Shown: positions 1 to 11,515, numbered from the stretch's first letter. The stretch: 64,000 nucleotides of DNA from Alitta virens (GCA_932294295.1 OW028584.1:26628970-26692969), one strand, 5' to 3'. Notes: generated by a model not told the origin, from the sequence alone. Program-made: numbers and translations.

Positions 1-409
1 GATGAAATAACTGATACAGTGGTGTTACTGTTTGAATATGACAGTCCAGTGTTACAGTCTCCAATCAAACTGTTGATGACAGTGACAGGTGTTCGGATTT
101 TTGTCATTTGCATAGCTGTGTTAAATCCATGAATAGTTGCTTTGTTGATAGTCAGCATATTTGTTCTTTGTTGGTTAGCTGGAAAATGACAAATAATATT
201 TTTACTATTAAGTGGTATTTACTATACACCTACTATAAACTGATATTTGTGTGGGTTTGCAGGCATTCTTAATCAAACAATTATATTTTGTTTAATTGCA
301 TTGATATTATGAATAATATAGGACAAAATAAAGCTATTTCTTATTCTGATTCTATACCCTACAACAGATTTCCCCTCGTACAAACATTCATCAGACGCTC
401 ATATCTTAC

Positions 410-1432
410 CTCGTATGGCCCAGACTCTCAGGTATATCTTCATGCACCTATAACTGTAGTGATAGTGCCTCCTCATAAGAAGGTGAGTTGATTCACGAGT
501 AGACCTCCAAATCATACCGTTGTCTTCGATTCTCAGGTTTTGTGGCTCTGTGTCATTCTTGTGCCCATCATAGAACAGCAAAGTTGTTTTCCCACATTCA
601 GGAATGTTGCCACTGATAACCTGCACTGCTATGTTGAAACCCTCAGTTGACGTCAAGTAAACAGAGCAATTGATACCCCTATTCAATGCTATGTCATCCA
701 CATCAAAAAATATAACATCATCCTCTTCTATTTCTATGGTGTCCCGAGAACATATGGGTTCTGTTATTTCCTCTCTTAATGTTGGCAAGACAAGTTGCAT
801 TTCTTCTATGATATACAAAGCAACATTATTATGCTCAGTGTTAGTAAGATTCAAATTACTCAGTGTTAACCTTGAATTGTATGTTGCAAAGCCATGTCCG
901 AATGTCTTGGTGATGTTGATATTGTGCAATACAGGGATTGTTACAGCATCTGTCCTCAATACTTTGATGCCTCCCACATGTGTGGCATTAATATGGCCCA
1001 GTAGCGTGATGTCACTGATGTTATGATTTAGGTACTCAATTAGTAAGGCTGAATTACCAGCTTTAATGGTCTGTCCATATCGATTGAATGAGACATGTCT
1101 GATGGTTGCAGGTTTCGCATCAACAGCGAGGTGAATACCACTCCAGTGTCGCTCATGACAGGTAAGGTATTGGTATTGATAGCATTGTTGAGTTATTTTT
1201 TCCATGGTGCACTTATAGAAGGTCTCCACACAACTGATTTTTGAGAGCCAGGGTCCAGATGTAAAATTTCCTGCTCTTGCCTCATTGTTTTTTCGTCTCA
1301 CTAAACTTCCAGATTCAACACAAAGAATGTCCAAAGTTGCAGCATTGAGGGAATCATAGCAAAGCATATGCCAAGTGTTGTTATGGAGTACCTGGACAAA
1401 TCCTTCCACATTAGATGGTCCATCAATAAGCC
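410..1432 (-). CDS. bark-like gene, coding exon 6, part downstream of the transposon (SRCR2 and beta-helix)
   Basis: If the element at 1436-3674 and one TTA copy are removed, the frame runs straight from NNV into RLIDGPSNVEGFVQV, the start of a second SRCR domain (W-HMLCYDS, LCVES). Beta-helix repeats then follow (HWSGIHL, HVGGIKV). The exon ends at a strong GTAAGA donor (404-409) in phase 1, so the gene continues left of the window. The fit of frame and domain on both sides shows that the exon was continuous before insertion. Confidence 0.78.
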
Positions 1433-4400
1433 TTAAGCCCCGTTCCCACATAGCCGAGTTACTCGTAGTCAACTCGTAGTAATAACAAAAATTACGTAAC
1501 ACCCAAAATTCGAGGAGTTGGCGACGAATTTTTGCGGAAAAAATGACCAGGAGTGACTCGCCGAGTTACTCGCCGAATTACTCGCCGAGTTACTCGGCGG
1601 GTTCAGCGAGCGACTCGCCGAGTACCAGGAGTGACTCGCCGAGTACCAGGAGTAACTCGCCGAGTACCAGGAGTAACTCGCCGAGTACCAGGAGTAACTC
1701 GCCGGGTGAAGCAAGGTGTCTACGACAGCGACGAGTCACCCATCGAATGATAGGCTGACGCCAGCCTACCTGCATTCTCAGATGAATAACTCGCTTAATA
1801 TTTGGTCTATTTTCGATCCGAAAAAACCTATGGAGTCACTATGAATTATACTACAAAACAATCTTTATTTGACGAAAATCGGACTAATATTAAGGGAGCA
1901 GTAGCTTTTTAAAGAAGCGCTCAGCTTTCTGCATTAATACAGTCTGGGCGCGGACGCTTCAGGGAGCACCAGTATAAGTAAATTAAATATAGCAAATAAA
2001 ATCACAGATCAAATCACAAATACTAATTACAATATCAATATTAGATTTAAATTTTACAAAATATACACAAATTTATACTGATCATAATATCACAATAAGA
2101 TTCAAATTAACACAAAAAGATAAGAAAGTTATACAAATATAATCATTGCCTGGTAATTACAATTAAATATATTGCTTTTAATTAATGAAAGCAATTACAT
2201 ATTTTTGTAATTGTGAATGACAATCAAGACAATGTCATATTACTGTGTCATCTTTGAACAAACCATGAAATGACAGGTCAAAGAACCCCAATTTAGGCAA
2301 TTAGGCAATTGACACATGTATTGAATTTGCTGTATGCTCTACACCAATTCTTTGTATCATTCAAAATGCTAATAGCAATTACTGTGTCATCTTTGAACAA
2401 ACCATGAAATGACAGGTCAAAGAACCCCAATTTAGGCAATTAGGCAATTGACACATGTATTGAATTTGCTGTATGCTCTACACCCATTCTTTGTATCATT
2501 CAAAATGCTAATAGCAATTGACATAACAGTCATGGCAGTTGGCAGAATGAGTAGAAATGAATTGCAATAAAGCTCATCCAAACAATGTATATAAAATGGT
2601 CAAAAATATTGACCACACCATTCATGTCAGGGCCATACACAGAGCACCATGCCGCCGCCAGACTACCTGCCTTCTCAGACAAATATCTCGCTTAATATTT
2701 GGTCTATTTTCAATCTGAAAATCTGTGTGGAATAAGTATGGACTCGACTATAATTCAATATTTATTTGACGAAAATCGGACTAATATTAGGGGAGCAGCA
2801 GCCTTTTAAAGTAGCGCTCAGCCTTACCTGCATTGATACAGTCCGGGCGCGGACGTCTGCGAGAGCACCACTGTTTGCCTCCGCCAACTTAGCTGCCTTC
2901 TCAGACGAATATCTCGCTTAATATTTGGTCTATTTTCAATCCGAAAACGCGTATGGAATCAGTATGATTTATACTACAATTCAGTCCTGAATAAATGGAG
3001 CAGCAGCCACCGCAAGACAACTGCCTTCTCAGACAAATATCTCGCTTAATATTCGGGTTTTTTTAAATCCGAAAATACGTATGGAATCACTATGAATTAT
3101 ACTACAATACAATCTTTATTTGACGAAAATCGGACTGATATTAGAGGAGCAGCGGCCTTTTATATTATATACGACCCCCTACGCTGATGATGCATGTACT
3201 AAAGGTAGAACTCGACGAGTTACTCGGCGAGTTACTCCTACAACTCGGTGAGTTACTCCTACAACTCGCCGATTTACTCCTCGCACTCCTGAACATCCCC
3301 CCCGAGTGTAATACGAGCGAAAATAGCGCCGAGTAACTCGGCGAGTTCGAGGAGTAACTCGGCGAGTTCGAGGAGTAACTCGGCGAGTTCGAGGAGTAAC
3401 TCGGCGAGTTCGAGGAGTAACTCGGCGAGTCATGGCCGAGTTTTTGGACTCCTGGATAATTCGCCGAGTGTGCCGTGCAGCACGGCATACTCGGGAGACT
3501 CGGCAAACTCGGCTCCAAATCTCACGAGTTCGCTACGAGACTCAGGAGTTACTCGCCGAGCATCTCTCGAGTGCGAGGAGTAATCGCCGAGTTTAGTAAG
3601 AGTTGGGCCCGAGAGGCGTGTTACGTAATACTACGAGTTGACTACGAGTAACTCGGCTATGTGGGAACGGGGCTTTACGTTGTTAGGTGTACCAGGCAGA
3701 GCATTGAAATTCACTGGATTTTGAGATTCTCCGTTTATAGTGAGTTTCCCATAGACTAATAAGCTCATCCCATAATCAACTAGCAAGGTTACTCCTGGTT
3801 CAATTTCAAGGCTTGCATTGGGAAGAACCACAATATCATTCACAACATGGTATGGTTTTGAGGCATCACTCAGGACTTCATGCGTGTTGAATGCTCCACC
3901 TACATCAGAACCCTGAATGAAGTCTGGATATTTTTCACTATCTGAGCTTTTATCATTAATATCATCACTTTCTAGGTACGGCACATAATTTATCTTGGCT
4001 AGGAGTATGTTTTGATGGTATCCATAAACTCGTTTTGAGATGTCATTGATAGTATGGCCACCCCAGTAATTGAACTTGGCATCATGGATTAACTTTGGAT
4101 CCTCATCACCAGCATAAAGAAACATGCCATCAGTTTTAATATTGAATAAATTCTCAGTTATTGAACATGGTGCCTGGGTCTTTAAGTAGACCACTGAAGA
4201 GGTGTAAGCATAAACACGGTTGTGAAGATGGTACGAATAAAACATGCTAAGTTCTATATTAGTGAAGATGTTGTTTTTTATGACATATTCTCTACTCTCT
4301 TCATGATTACGTTGGACGTTAATGTACAAAACAGAAGTAGGAGTCTGGATGTTTTGGAAGTGATTTCCTGTCACATACACATGAACAAATCTAGATGAGC

Positions 4401-7400
4401 CTCCAACAAGATTAATATTCACTGAAGAATACTGTCCCTGGGAATAAATATTGTCTTGTATCTCAATGACCGAACTACTATACCCACTAATTTTAACAGC
4501 ATCTGATGACTGGGCAGTCATATTATTTTTGTGGATGTAAACATTAGAAGATTCCTGACCTTTGTTGTAATTCAACAAGCTGTACATCCCTGATTTTCCG
4601 CCGCTAATGTAACTTTCGATGACTGTAATGTTGACTCTGCAGGTGGTTTCTACATTAATTCCCTTTTCTTGGTTGTTGGTTAGCATCAACCTCTGAAGCA
4701 TTAGAACAGTGGCAAATCTGTGCTGCATGGAAAATTGATTACATGGCTTTGCATGGTTGTACTTGATACCATATATCGGATTTTCTGAAAAGTTTGCCCC
4801 AGCTACAGAGATAAATCCTTCAACATTCTCAAGAAAAATGCCATTTTGATGGTTTTCCTGTGCTGAAATCTCTTGCATATTGACGATAGCTGATACAGAG
4901 TCAAGTTTCAGTCCATCTGTGTTGTTTCTTGAGGTCACCTTAGAAACAGTAATTGGCATCCGAAGGTTTAAAAACAATAGTCCATTTTGTCTATTGTTTT
5001 CTGCCTCTATTGAATCCAAAAAGATACCAAAAGACCCTGGAATGAAGAGTAATGTCATAAGGGATTATGTAGGCAGACATACCATAACCGATCAAGTTTA
5101 CAATTTAATACGATAAATGACAATTCATCTTTAGGCATCATCAGATTCAATACAATAAGAAAACTGGACCACCTGATTTAAATGGTGCAATGATTTGACT
5201 TTGGTTTGACATAGTTCAATTCAACTTAGACAAGGTTCACTGAACTAATTGACAGACAGTTGACCGAAAAAATGTTTTTCATTTGATTAAACAAAGTTTT
5301 TTCGTTAATCACCTGGGGGTCCAGAATGCAACTCAAAGATGAAATGTTGTTCATAATTGTAATGAGTGCTTTTAATTTGAATTGTGATGGTGTCAGACTG
5401 AATGACTATTGCCGGCATTGGTTGAGACAGCTGACCAGTTGCAAGATTGCCCTGGTAGATAACAGGAGAGTCGATGTGATCGTCATCTCGGATGGACACG
5501 AATACATGGTACGTTGCTTTGATAGGTCGAATGAGAATAATGCTACCTGGCACCGTGGAAAAAACCTGAAAGGAAAAAGCACTGTTTCCATGATTTGTGG
5601 CCTTTTTTTTAAATGTGAGATTATTTTGAAAACACATTAGAGAATGTCGAAAAATTACCTTCGTGCAATCAACGTTATGTCCCTGAGGTTTATGCCACTT
5701 GAACTTTAATGGAAATTCATCTAAAGTGTGCTGACATTTGATGCATGTTATTGAACAGAAGTCCTCGCCATCCGCCTTCAAATTCTCCTGTCGGTTCAGA
5801 ACGAGGCCATTCCGATTGCCTTTGGGAAAGGAATTAGTATACCATATTTAACAGACCACATTCAATGAGGCACATTTTTCTTGATTTCTATACTTTTTAT
5901 TCCACTTAATAAATTGCCTGGTTAACCTACCCATCTGTCATCAATTCTGTATTCCCTGGAGCCCTTCGTTGTGGTTTAAAACTCCTGGTTTTTTTTTCGC
6001 AATGTTGGTGGTTACAATTCATTAAGTAAGTGTTATCCCACCAGGCTACCACATTAAAGTGCCTATGTCTCTAGATCTATCATAGGCATACAATTATATA
6101 AACCTTCTTTTCTCATGATATTTTTTACCATTACATACTCATTTGTGCACCGCAATTTTACTTTAAGGTACAATCAATAATACAGTTTTTTTTATGCCGT
6201 CAAAAATACAATATGTAAACAAACCTAGTGATGGCCTCACAATACTTAGCAATGGGTGATGATGCAATTTTCATTGTTTCCAATGTTTTGGTCTGGATTA
6301 TCTTTCAATTTCAGATTTTTATTTTTTTTGCAATTAACGCCTTATAGACAGACAGACAGACAAATTACTTTATTTGGAATATAGCTAAATAGCATACATA
6401 CGTGGGGGCCCCTCTAAGGTATTTCACCGCTTTCCGGTGACTAACTAGCTGATATAAATTTAGCATGTCTTGATTTATCAAGGCAATTTTAAATTATTTG
6501 ATAAAGTCTCAGAAACTTGCAATTTTGTGGAAGAAAACACTGAAATTAGTTTTGTTTAACATGTGTGAAGGAAGCTGACATTTTAGACACTTTGTCAACA
6601 TCATTATCACCAGTACCCCATGGGGAACTGTTATCAGTCAATTACTACCAAAAATATGGAGTCATTTCTTTCTGTACCAGTCTAAGTTGCTGAGAAAAAT
6701 GTATCTAACCACATGCCACATGCTGGGGATGACATAATATAACAGAAACCGAAGCAATTGTTCAAGAAAATACCTTCTAGCGTTAGGTTGGCCATCCGTC
6801 CTGTCTCATTTTTTGTTAACAAATGTATCCCATCCAGCCTAGAGTTTGTCACTGCCACATTTTCAATTTTGAAATTTTCTTCAATGTCTTCCATATAAAT
6901 TCCATGACCAGCAGAGTCAGTGATCAAGGCATGGCTACAAAACAAACCAAAGACAACCTAATGAATAGGTGGGATAATTTCTGATAAATAATCTTTTTTA
7001 ATCTTTGTAAATTAACTCCTTAATTTGAACAATAAATGCAAACCCCAGTGCTGAATTAGCTCAATTTTTCATTTAAATACAACCCCAATCAATCAATAGT
7101 CAGTCAGTCAGTACATGCACCTCTAAATCAATGTTGGCTTCAAATAGAAACAAACCTCAATGCCAAATTAACTCCATATGCTTTAACAGCATGGCTCAGC
7201 ACAGTCGAGTTGCCATTAGCTTGGACTCCAGCATAGAACACATTGAGAAAGGAGGCTCCTTTAGAGATACTGGTATTGTGGTACGTTATACCCGCCCAAT
7301 GTTCTCCAAATCTTGTACTTTCGCATCTTGCCTCGACTGTCCATCTTCCAAAGTCTGGAAAAAAGAAATATAATGCATGTGGACTGTTGTTGCAAGCAGA

Positions 7401-8482
7401 TGTAATTATGAGATGATAAGGTCTGACCATCTGAGGTTTTTAACCACCCCTGGTCAACAATCACCTCATGAGCAGGACTTGAACCACCTATCCTACTAAC
7501 AAGACAGACAGATATGGAATGTGCAGCCCTTTAAGGCAAGTTTTTGCCGCTATTGGCGTTGATTGATGAGATGAGAGAGGAGTCCACCCATGTTACACAA
7601 TTACTCCATGGGTGGGACTTTTTACTTGTCTTAGCATAGACACTGAGTAAAAGGCCACAGGGTCTGGATTCTCCACCATCTAATGTGGCAACTTTACAAA
7701 ACATCTAGCAATTGAGATAAAGTAACCGAACCTACATAGGGCGCTACAATCCCAGAACATAATAAAAAAAACAATAAGATGATATCACTACACCATTGTT
7801 GAATGTATGACGTCACTCTATTCAAGTTGTCATACTTCACATTAAGAGCAATGTCCTGCAGCCAAGTGCTCAAATGCAAGGTATCGTACTACTACAATGA
7901 TTTTTTTTCTGAATAGGCCTGTCTTGCTTGTTGATTTTTCTGGTAGAAGCGAGATGCCGAATGGCATCTTATATACACTCGGTGACATTGATTTTTCCCA
8001 CAACATCGAGATTCGCCTACAAACAATTAGTTCTCTAACAAATCATCAACTCGCTATGTGTATGATCCATATATATATATTGCGAGATATTGCATTCACG
8101 AGTGGACGAGTGTATGTGCCAAATCTTGCAACCCACTCGTGTATATGAGTTTACTAGCACGTCTGTATGTGGCATTACTAGCACACTCGTGTATATGTCA
8201 GAATTAGCACGCGTGTATATGCAATTTATTGCACTTGTGTATGTGTAAATACTCGTTACTCGTGTACTAGTCATTGCATAATATCAACGATATTCACCAA
8301 TGCACATAATTCCACATTCACGAGTTTAAATAAGATGCTTTCCCAGTTGGGTCAGTTTATAGACTATCAATTCTCTTTAAATAATTTTGACTAATAAGAA
8401 ACCTGTTAGGAGTGCATTACGTACTTTTATGTAGAACGATGGTCAGCTGGTCAGAACTGACCTTTCTGTCAATAGTCATCTG

Positions 8483-8523
<41 letters not shown>

Positions 8524-10894
8524 TTATCTCTATCTACTTGAACAATGTAAATTTATCATTAATTTCGAATAACAATTACTATGCTATATTGTATAAAATT
8601 TAGTTTTATTTCTGTTTTCGTTAACTTTTAAAAAAGGCAATAAATACACCATGCTTCTTGTTTCTATCTTGTGTTGTCACTTCTTTTCTCATCTGGATAT
8701 ACAACATGCTAATTTCTTTTTATTGCCAGCATGTATCGACCATAATCTGACATTTAAATAAAGCTCATACAAAAATAAATGTCCATTCAACATTACCTAT
8801 GTAAACTTGCGAGCAATTACACACACACGTGCTCGTTATTACACATACACGCGTGTGCGTTATGTCACATTGACGCGTCTTGAAATGCTAGTTTGCATGA
8901 TATTTATTAATTATATGCTCGTTGTAGTATATACACACGTGTGAAGAACATGCGCGTTTTTGCAATATATATAGCTCGTATGATCATGTTTTAGGCAGTG
9001 GTGAATATCAATGTCATGGCGAATTTCAATGTCGTTGTGTGTAAATGTGACTGATTTCCAGCTGGGACTGTCGTCATAAAACTAGCTGATTTAACTATCA
9101 TTCGGTTGAGCATATTTTCAGTATACAGTTTAAGTGAATTGTTTCTCTAAAGTTACCAACTTTTTGTCTATTTTACAGAATTATGATCAACTTTTACTCA
9201 CCACACCGAATATTCCTCTTGGGACATTCATCAAAATAGTCGTGCGCGACATCACAATCATAAGCGGTACTGTATCTATAGCCCCTTGTGGGTGGACTGG
9301 AACTGGATGCCATGTAAGCATTGGAACTGTATGGAAGCCCAAGATCTCTACAGATAACCTAGAACATCACATGTTATGTTTTAGCTTAAAAATGAATGTA
9401 TACTGTCTACATGCAACTAGCCTGATGCCTTATCAACGAGCACACTCTTGTACTTGCCCCAGCATAGACACATGTGTAATTTAAATATAGCTTTCTGTAA
9501 CCAATTCATTAAAGAAGTACTTTCACCATTGTTATCTAGTCTTGTGACATTCACATAAGGGGGCTTGTACATATATGCTGAGTCAACTTCAGACTAGTCA
9601 CATTATGACATCGATGATAATGTAATGACATATTCAAGATGAACCAGGTTACATTAGATTAGAGACTGAACTAGACTAGATTAAATTTGACCAGATAAGA
9701 CTAACTTAGATTAAATATTAGACAAACCAAAAACTAGTTTTTTTATATTAATCTAGATTGGATAAATCAGACTAGATTTGATTCAGCAAGACTATGTTAG
9801 ATTAGCCTAGATTATATTATATTGGCTCTGGTTCTTTAAGGCAGCCTCAGTTTTGGTGCGAGATCGCGTGGCCAACGTCATGAGGAGCATCGTCGATTAA
9901 AAAATGTAAGTGAATTTATTGGAAAGATAGGCAGCGTATATTAAAATCAAATATTTCATTGTATAGCACAGCCAATAAGCTTTATATATGTGTATTCAGA
10001 ACGAAAATAGACCAAACATTAAACGAGATATGAATAGGGGGAGGCAAAAAAGCAGGTTCTTCAGCGCCATGGCGTCAAAACTTTTAAAAGTAATCTTACA
10101 TAACAGAGTGGTAGTCCTTCATTTAGTTTTGTCATACTTATTCAGTACATGTATTCGGATCAAATATAGACAAAATACCAAGCGAGATCGAGGCAAGGGA
10201 AGGCAGGTGATTGTGATTCTGTTGTGCTGCCAATGACGTCCGCGATGGCGCTCTACAACCGCGCCACGTTAATTACTCTAATTTATTATCATTTGCTAAT
10301 GTGCTGCTGTCCTGTGAACATCGACTCACGTAATATGCTCTGGGCATTATCATATTATCTATATATCTCATACAGAAGGATGGGAGTGCCATGCTACACA
10401 CTTTGTATGAGAAATGACTGTAAGATAAAAAATCACCATACCCTCGCTGTCTGTTTAATCCAGTTTTGATATCTGTTGGGATCATAGAGTCTGTCATCAC
10501 AAAGTGTTACCCAAACATCGTTTTTCTTGATTTGAAGGATACCTTGGTCTTCATTTGATCCTAGTAATCTAACGTTTTCAGATGAAGTTGTGCTTGTCGT
10601 CTTCTTTTCTTCCCATATTGTGAAAGTAATGGGGTTTATTGCATTGCCCTGAAGTACCAAGTCACCGTACACATCTAACCCTTTTCCAGGGGGGAATCTG
10701 ACCTCTACTCCACCTTCAACTTGCAGCACAGCGCCCTCTGGTATCTCGACTCCATCTGGAGCCCCATAAGGGCTTTCTTGTAAGGTTAATGTTTGAGTCC
10801 CAGTCACTGTGTTTTGTAATTCAGTCAGACCTATTGTGGTGGGGATGCTGATGATTACATGCAAGAGGATGCTCCAAGCAGCTGGGTGCATCAT
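410..10894 (-). CDS. bark beetle/anakonda-like SRCR and beta-helix protein, N-terminal part (3' end outside window)
   Basis: I assembled six coding exons on the minus strand (10442-10894, 9202-9358, 7156-7354, 6774-6934, 5313-5819, then 3675-5036 plus 410-1432 around an inserted transposon). Each pair has GT/AG ends and joins in phase, giving about 1287 residues before the window edge. Residues 1-22 are a hydrophobic signal peptide. A beta-helix-like capping stretch follows, then an SRCR domain (about 108-203, spanning exons 1-2, with the VICRDLG core). Right-handed beta-helix repeats come next, including an NYWGG motif near plus position 4060, and a second SRCR begins just after the insertion. 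Known Bark proteins have SRCR domains alternating with beta-helix repeats, are about 3000 residues long, and act at tricellular junctions of epithelia; a similar role is inference. A splice acceptor lies at 10910, just upstream of the start codon, so a 5'-UTR exon must lie further upstream. Confidence 0.8.
1550..1705. repeat. sub-terminal tandem repeat of the Harbinger-like element (left)
   Basis: The first half repeats GAGTTACTCGCC with variants; the second half repeats a 21-bp unit around CCGAGTACCAGGAGT. The unit reads open in several frames, which yields spurious Ser/Arg-rich ORFs on both strands. Confidence 0.85.
2242..2519. repeat. direct tandem duplication, two units of 139 bp
   Basis: The stretch starting ACTGTGTCATCTTTGAACA is repeated at an offset of 139 bp with almost no differences. 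It lies inside the Harbinger-like element and is AT-rich, with no coding sign. Confidence 0.9.
2650..3170. repeat. internal module repeats of the Harbinger-like element
   Basis: Three copies of a roughly 100-bp module run 2655-2760, 2880-2980 and 3000-3110, each holding CTTCTCAGACAAATATCTCG or a near variant, then a TATTTGGTCTATTTTC-like stretch. A fourth copy is at 1765-1850. A second module (GACGAAAATCGGACTAATATT) follows at 1877, 2769 and 3122. Confidence 0.8.
3210..3440. repeat. sub-terminal tandem repeat of the Harbinger-like element (right)
   Basis: A 21-bp unit, AACTCGGCGAGTTCGAGGAGT, is repeated about five times at 3330-3430, preceded by related GAGTTACTCCTACAACTCG units. It corresponds in inverted orientation to the array at the other end, as in elements with sub-terminal transposase-binding arrays. 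Confidence 0.85.
3675..5036 (-). CDS. bark-like gene, coding exon 6, part upstream of the transposon
   Basis: The acceptor is CAG at 5037-5039. The 1362 nt encode a long run of beta-helix coils rich in N-glycosylation sequons, then the NYWGG motif, a DISKRVYGY stretch and IEPGVTLLVDYGM, which all match the order seen in Bark proteins after a beta-helix block. The open frame continues only 15 codons into the inserted element at 3674 before a stop. Confidence 0.78.
5313..5819 (-). CDS. bark-like gene, coding exon 5 (cysteine-containing module)
   Basis: This exon of 507 nt has an AAAG acceptor at 5820-5823 and a GTGATT donor at 5307-5312. It begins GNRNGLVLN (a beta-helix turn) and continues into a module with CSITCIKCQ and alternating beta strands up to QHFIFELHSGPPG, possibly a CUB-like or jelly-roll insert. 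The module identity is uncertain, but phase and flanking splice sites support coding use. Confidence 0.75.
6340..6420 (-). mobile_element. probable non-LTR retrotransposon 3' tail
   Basis: Read on the minus strand, a CCAAATAAAGTAATTT stretch is followed by a (GTCT)n tail, the layout of a LINE 3' end with a polyadenylation signal and microsatellite tail. It lies in the intron between bark-like exons 4 and 5. The 5' extent was not determined. Confidence 0.4.
6774..6934 (-). CDS. bark-like gene, coding exon 4 (beta-helix repeat)
   Basis: This exon of 161 nt has a TAG acceptor at 6935-6937 and a GTATTT donor near 6773. With exon 3 it reads on without a break through SHALITDSAGHGIYMED and NSRLDGIHLL, the short (S/N)xxxGI strand pattern of parallel beta-helix repeats. 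It contains two N-glycosylation sequons. Confidence 0.75.
7156..7354 (-). CDS. bark-like gene, coding exon 3 (post-SRCR, start of beta-helix)
   Basis: This exon of 199 nt has a CAG acceptor at 7355-7357 and a GTTTGT donor at 7150-7155. It enters in phase 1 and reads DFGRWTVEARCES, then HWAGI, a motif that opens beta-helix repeats in Bark-like proteins. It leaves in phase 2. Confidence 0.75.
7500..7665 (-). mobile_element. tRNA-derived SINE family 1, 5'-truncated copy
   Basis: The reverse complement matches the 3' two-thirds of the elements at 37344-37648 and 50039-50338: the TCTATGCTAAGACAAGTAA block, the GGGTGGACTCCTC block, and the AACTTGCCTTAAAGGGCTGC end with a GTCT-type tail. It lies in the intron between bark-like exons 2 and 3. 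Confidence 0.75.
7976..9041. mobile_element. mariner-type non-autonomous element (CACTCGG family), about 1.07 kb
   Basis: The left end reads TA|CACTCGGTGACATTGAT; the right end in reverse complement reads TA|CACACAACGACATTGAAA. Both are followed by a second GACAT/ATTCGCC block, so ends are inverted and bounded by TA. Sub-terminal zones (8080-8280 and 8815-8970) hold many CACTCGTGTATATG or ACACGCGTGT motifs. There is no transposase. A (TCTA)n microsatellite lies inside. The same end sequence occurs on the 190-bp elements at 39229 and 51879. Confidence 0.6.
8477..8532. repeat. (CTAT)n microsatellite
   Basis: About 13 CTAT units in a row, slightly interrupted at the right end. Confidence 0.95.
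9202..9358 (-). CDS. bark-like gene, coding exon 2 (rest of SRCR1)
   Basis: This exon of 157 nt has a TAG acceptor at 9359-9361 and a GTGAGT donor at 9196-9201. It begins with the SRCR core VICRDLGLP and contains the paired cysteines of YDCDV, DECP and IRC. It joins exon 1 in phase 0 and leaves phase 1, which exon 3 completes. This is the clearest diagnostic exon of the gene. Confidence 0.82.
9840..10260. repeat. inverted, diverged copies of the Harbinger-like internal module
   Basis: Two tandem units around 9985-10060 and 10145-10205 hold AATAGACCAAACATTAAACG and a diverged version. The reverse complement matches the CTCGCTTAATATTTGG module of the element at 1436-3674. The copies lie in the intron between bark-like exons 1 and 2. 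No intact ends were found. Confidence 0.6.
10442..10894 (-). CDS. bark-like gene, coding exon 1 (signal peptide and start of SRCR1)
   Basis: The exon encodes 151 residues from MMHPAAW. A CAG acceptor at 10910-10912 follows a pyrimidine run, so this exon carries 15 nt of 5' UTR. The donor is AGG|GTATGG at 10441. Residues 5-22 are hydrophobic. Residues 41-92 read like the PGV-type cap of a beta-helix, and SRCR1 starts near residue 108. The second of the two adjacent ATGs would serve equally well as start. Confidence 0.8.
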
Positions 10895-11189
10895 GGTATA
10901 GATGTATTTCTGAAAGAACAAATGTAATTAGAACATTCTTATAAGACTGACATTGATATATTATTAAGTTGGGACACAATAATTTACAATATTCCACTTA
11001 ATTGTTTACAAATCTTTACCTATGAATGAGAGTGTTTTCTCCGTAGTTGGGCAAGCATATATTAGACGGCCATTTATATGGTCACACAAAAAGAATGTGT
11101 ATTTTACTTGCCTAACAAAGATCACTTCCTTAAACTTTGTCTGTGGGTTAGTAATTTGAGGGTGTCCAGAATGACTGAACCTCCCTGAT

Positions 11190-11515
11190 GTCATTTTAGT
11201 GGCATATTCAGGGAAGGGGGGAAGGGGGGGAGGGTATGGCATGCCCCTTCCACCTCAGGCCCAAAAATATTTTTAAGATACACTTGAAAACAAGCAAAAC
11301 TGGAATAATTTCTTGCCATTTGTGAAAATTTATGGTCTAAAATGTACGAAGATGGATATTTCTCTTCTTTCTTTTGCAAAGAATTTGGTTCACGAAAAGC
11401 ACTCACGGTGTGTGATTTGCATTTCCGCATTCTCCGGGCTCGCCATTATTGATTCCTGGATTTTGCTTGTCAGTTCCTACCCCCCCCCCTTGACAAATTT
11501 CTAAGTACGCCCCTG
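11190..11515. other. G/C-run bounded interspersed repeat, unclassified
   Basis: A run of G blocks at 11211-11232 and a C run at 11480-11490 bracket about 250 bp ending with AAGTACGCCCCTGTGT, next to imperfect TCATTTTA direct repeats at 11192 and 11519. It looks like a small mobile element but no family could be named. Confidence 0.35.

Larger units (their letters stand above)
1436..3674. mobile_element. PIF/Harbinger-like non-autonomous element inside bark-like exon 6
   Basis: Both ends carry a long terminal inverted repeat beginning AGCCCCGTTCCCACATAGCC (about 60 bp). A TTA target duplication flanks it at 1433-1435 and 3675-3677, the 3-bp TWA type typical of PIF/Harbinger elements. The interior has no transposase. 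It consists of sub-terminal GAGTTACTCG-type tandem repeats (1550-1705, 3210-3440), several copies of a module around CTCGCTTAATATTTGG, and a direct 139-bp duplication. Family assignment rests on ends and target site only. Confidence 0.8.

Noticed and set aside
1543..1775. Ser/Arg-rich open frames on both strands
   Set aside because: They follow the 12- and 21-bp tandem units of the Harbinger-like element; open in several frames at once.
3165..3518. Ser/Pro/Tyr-rich open frames
   Set aside because: Same tandem repeat artefact at the other end of the element.
5326..5640. 104-codon plus-strand frame
   Set aside because: Antisense shadow of bark-like exon 5, which has matching splice sites and phase.
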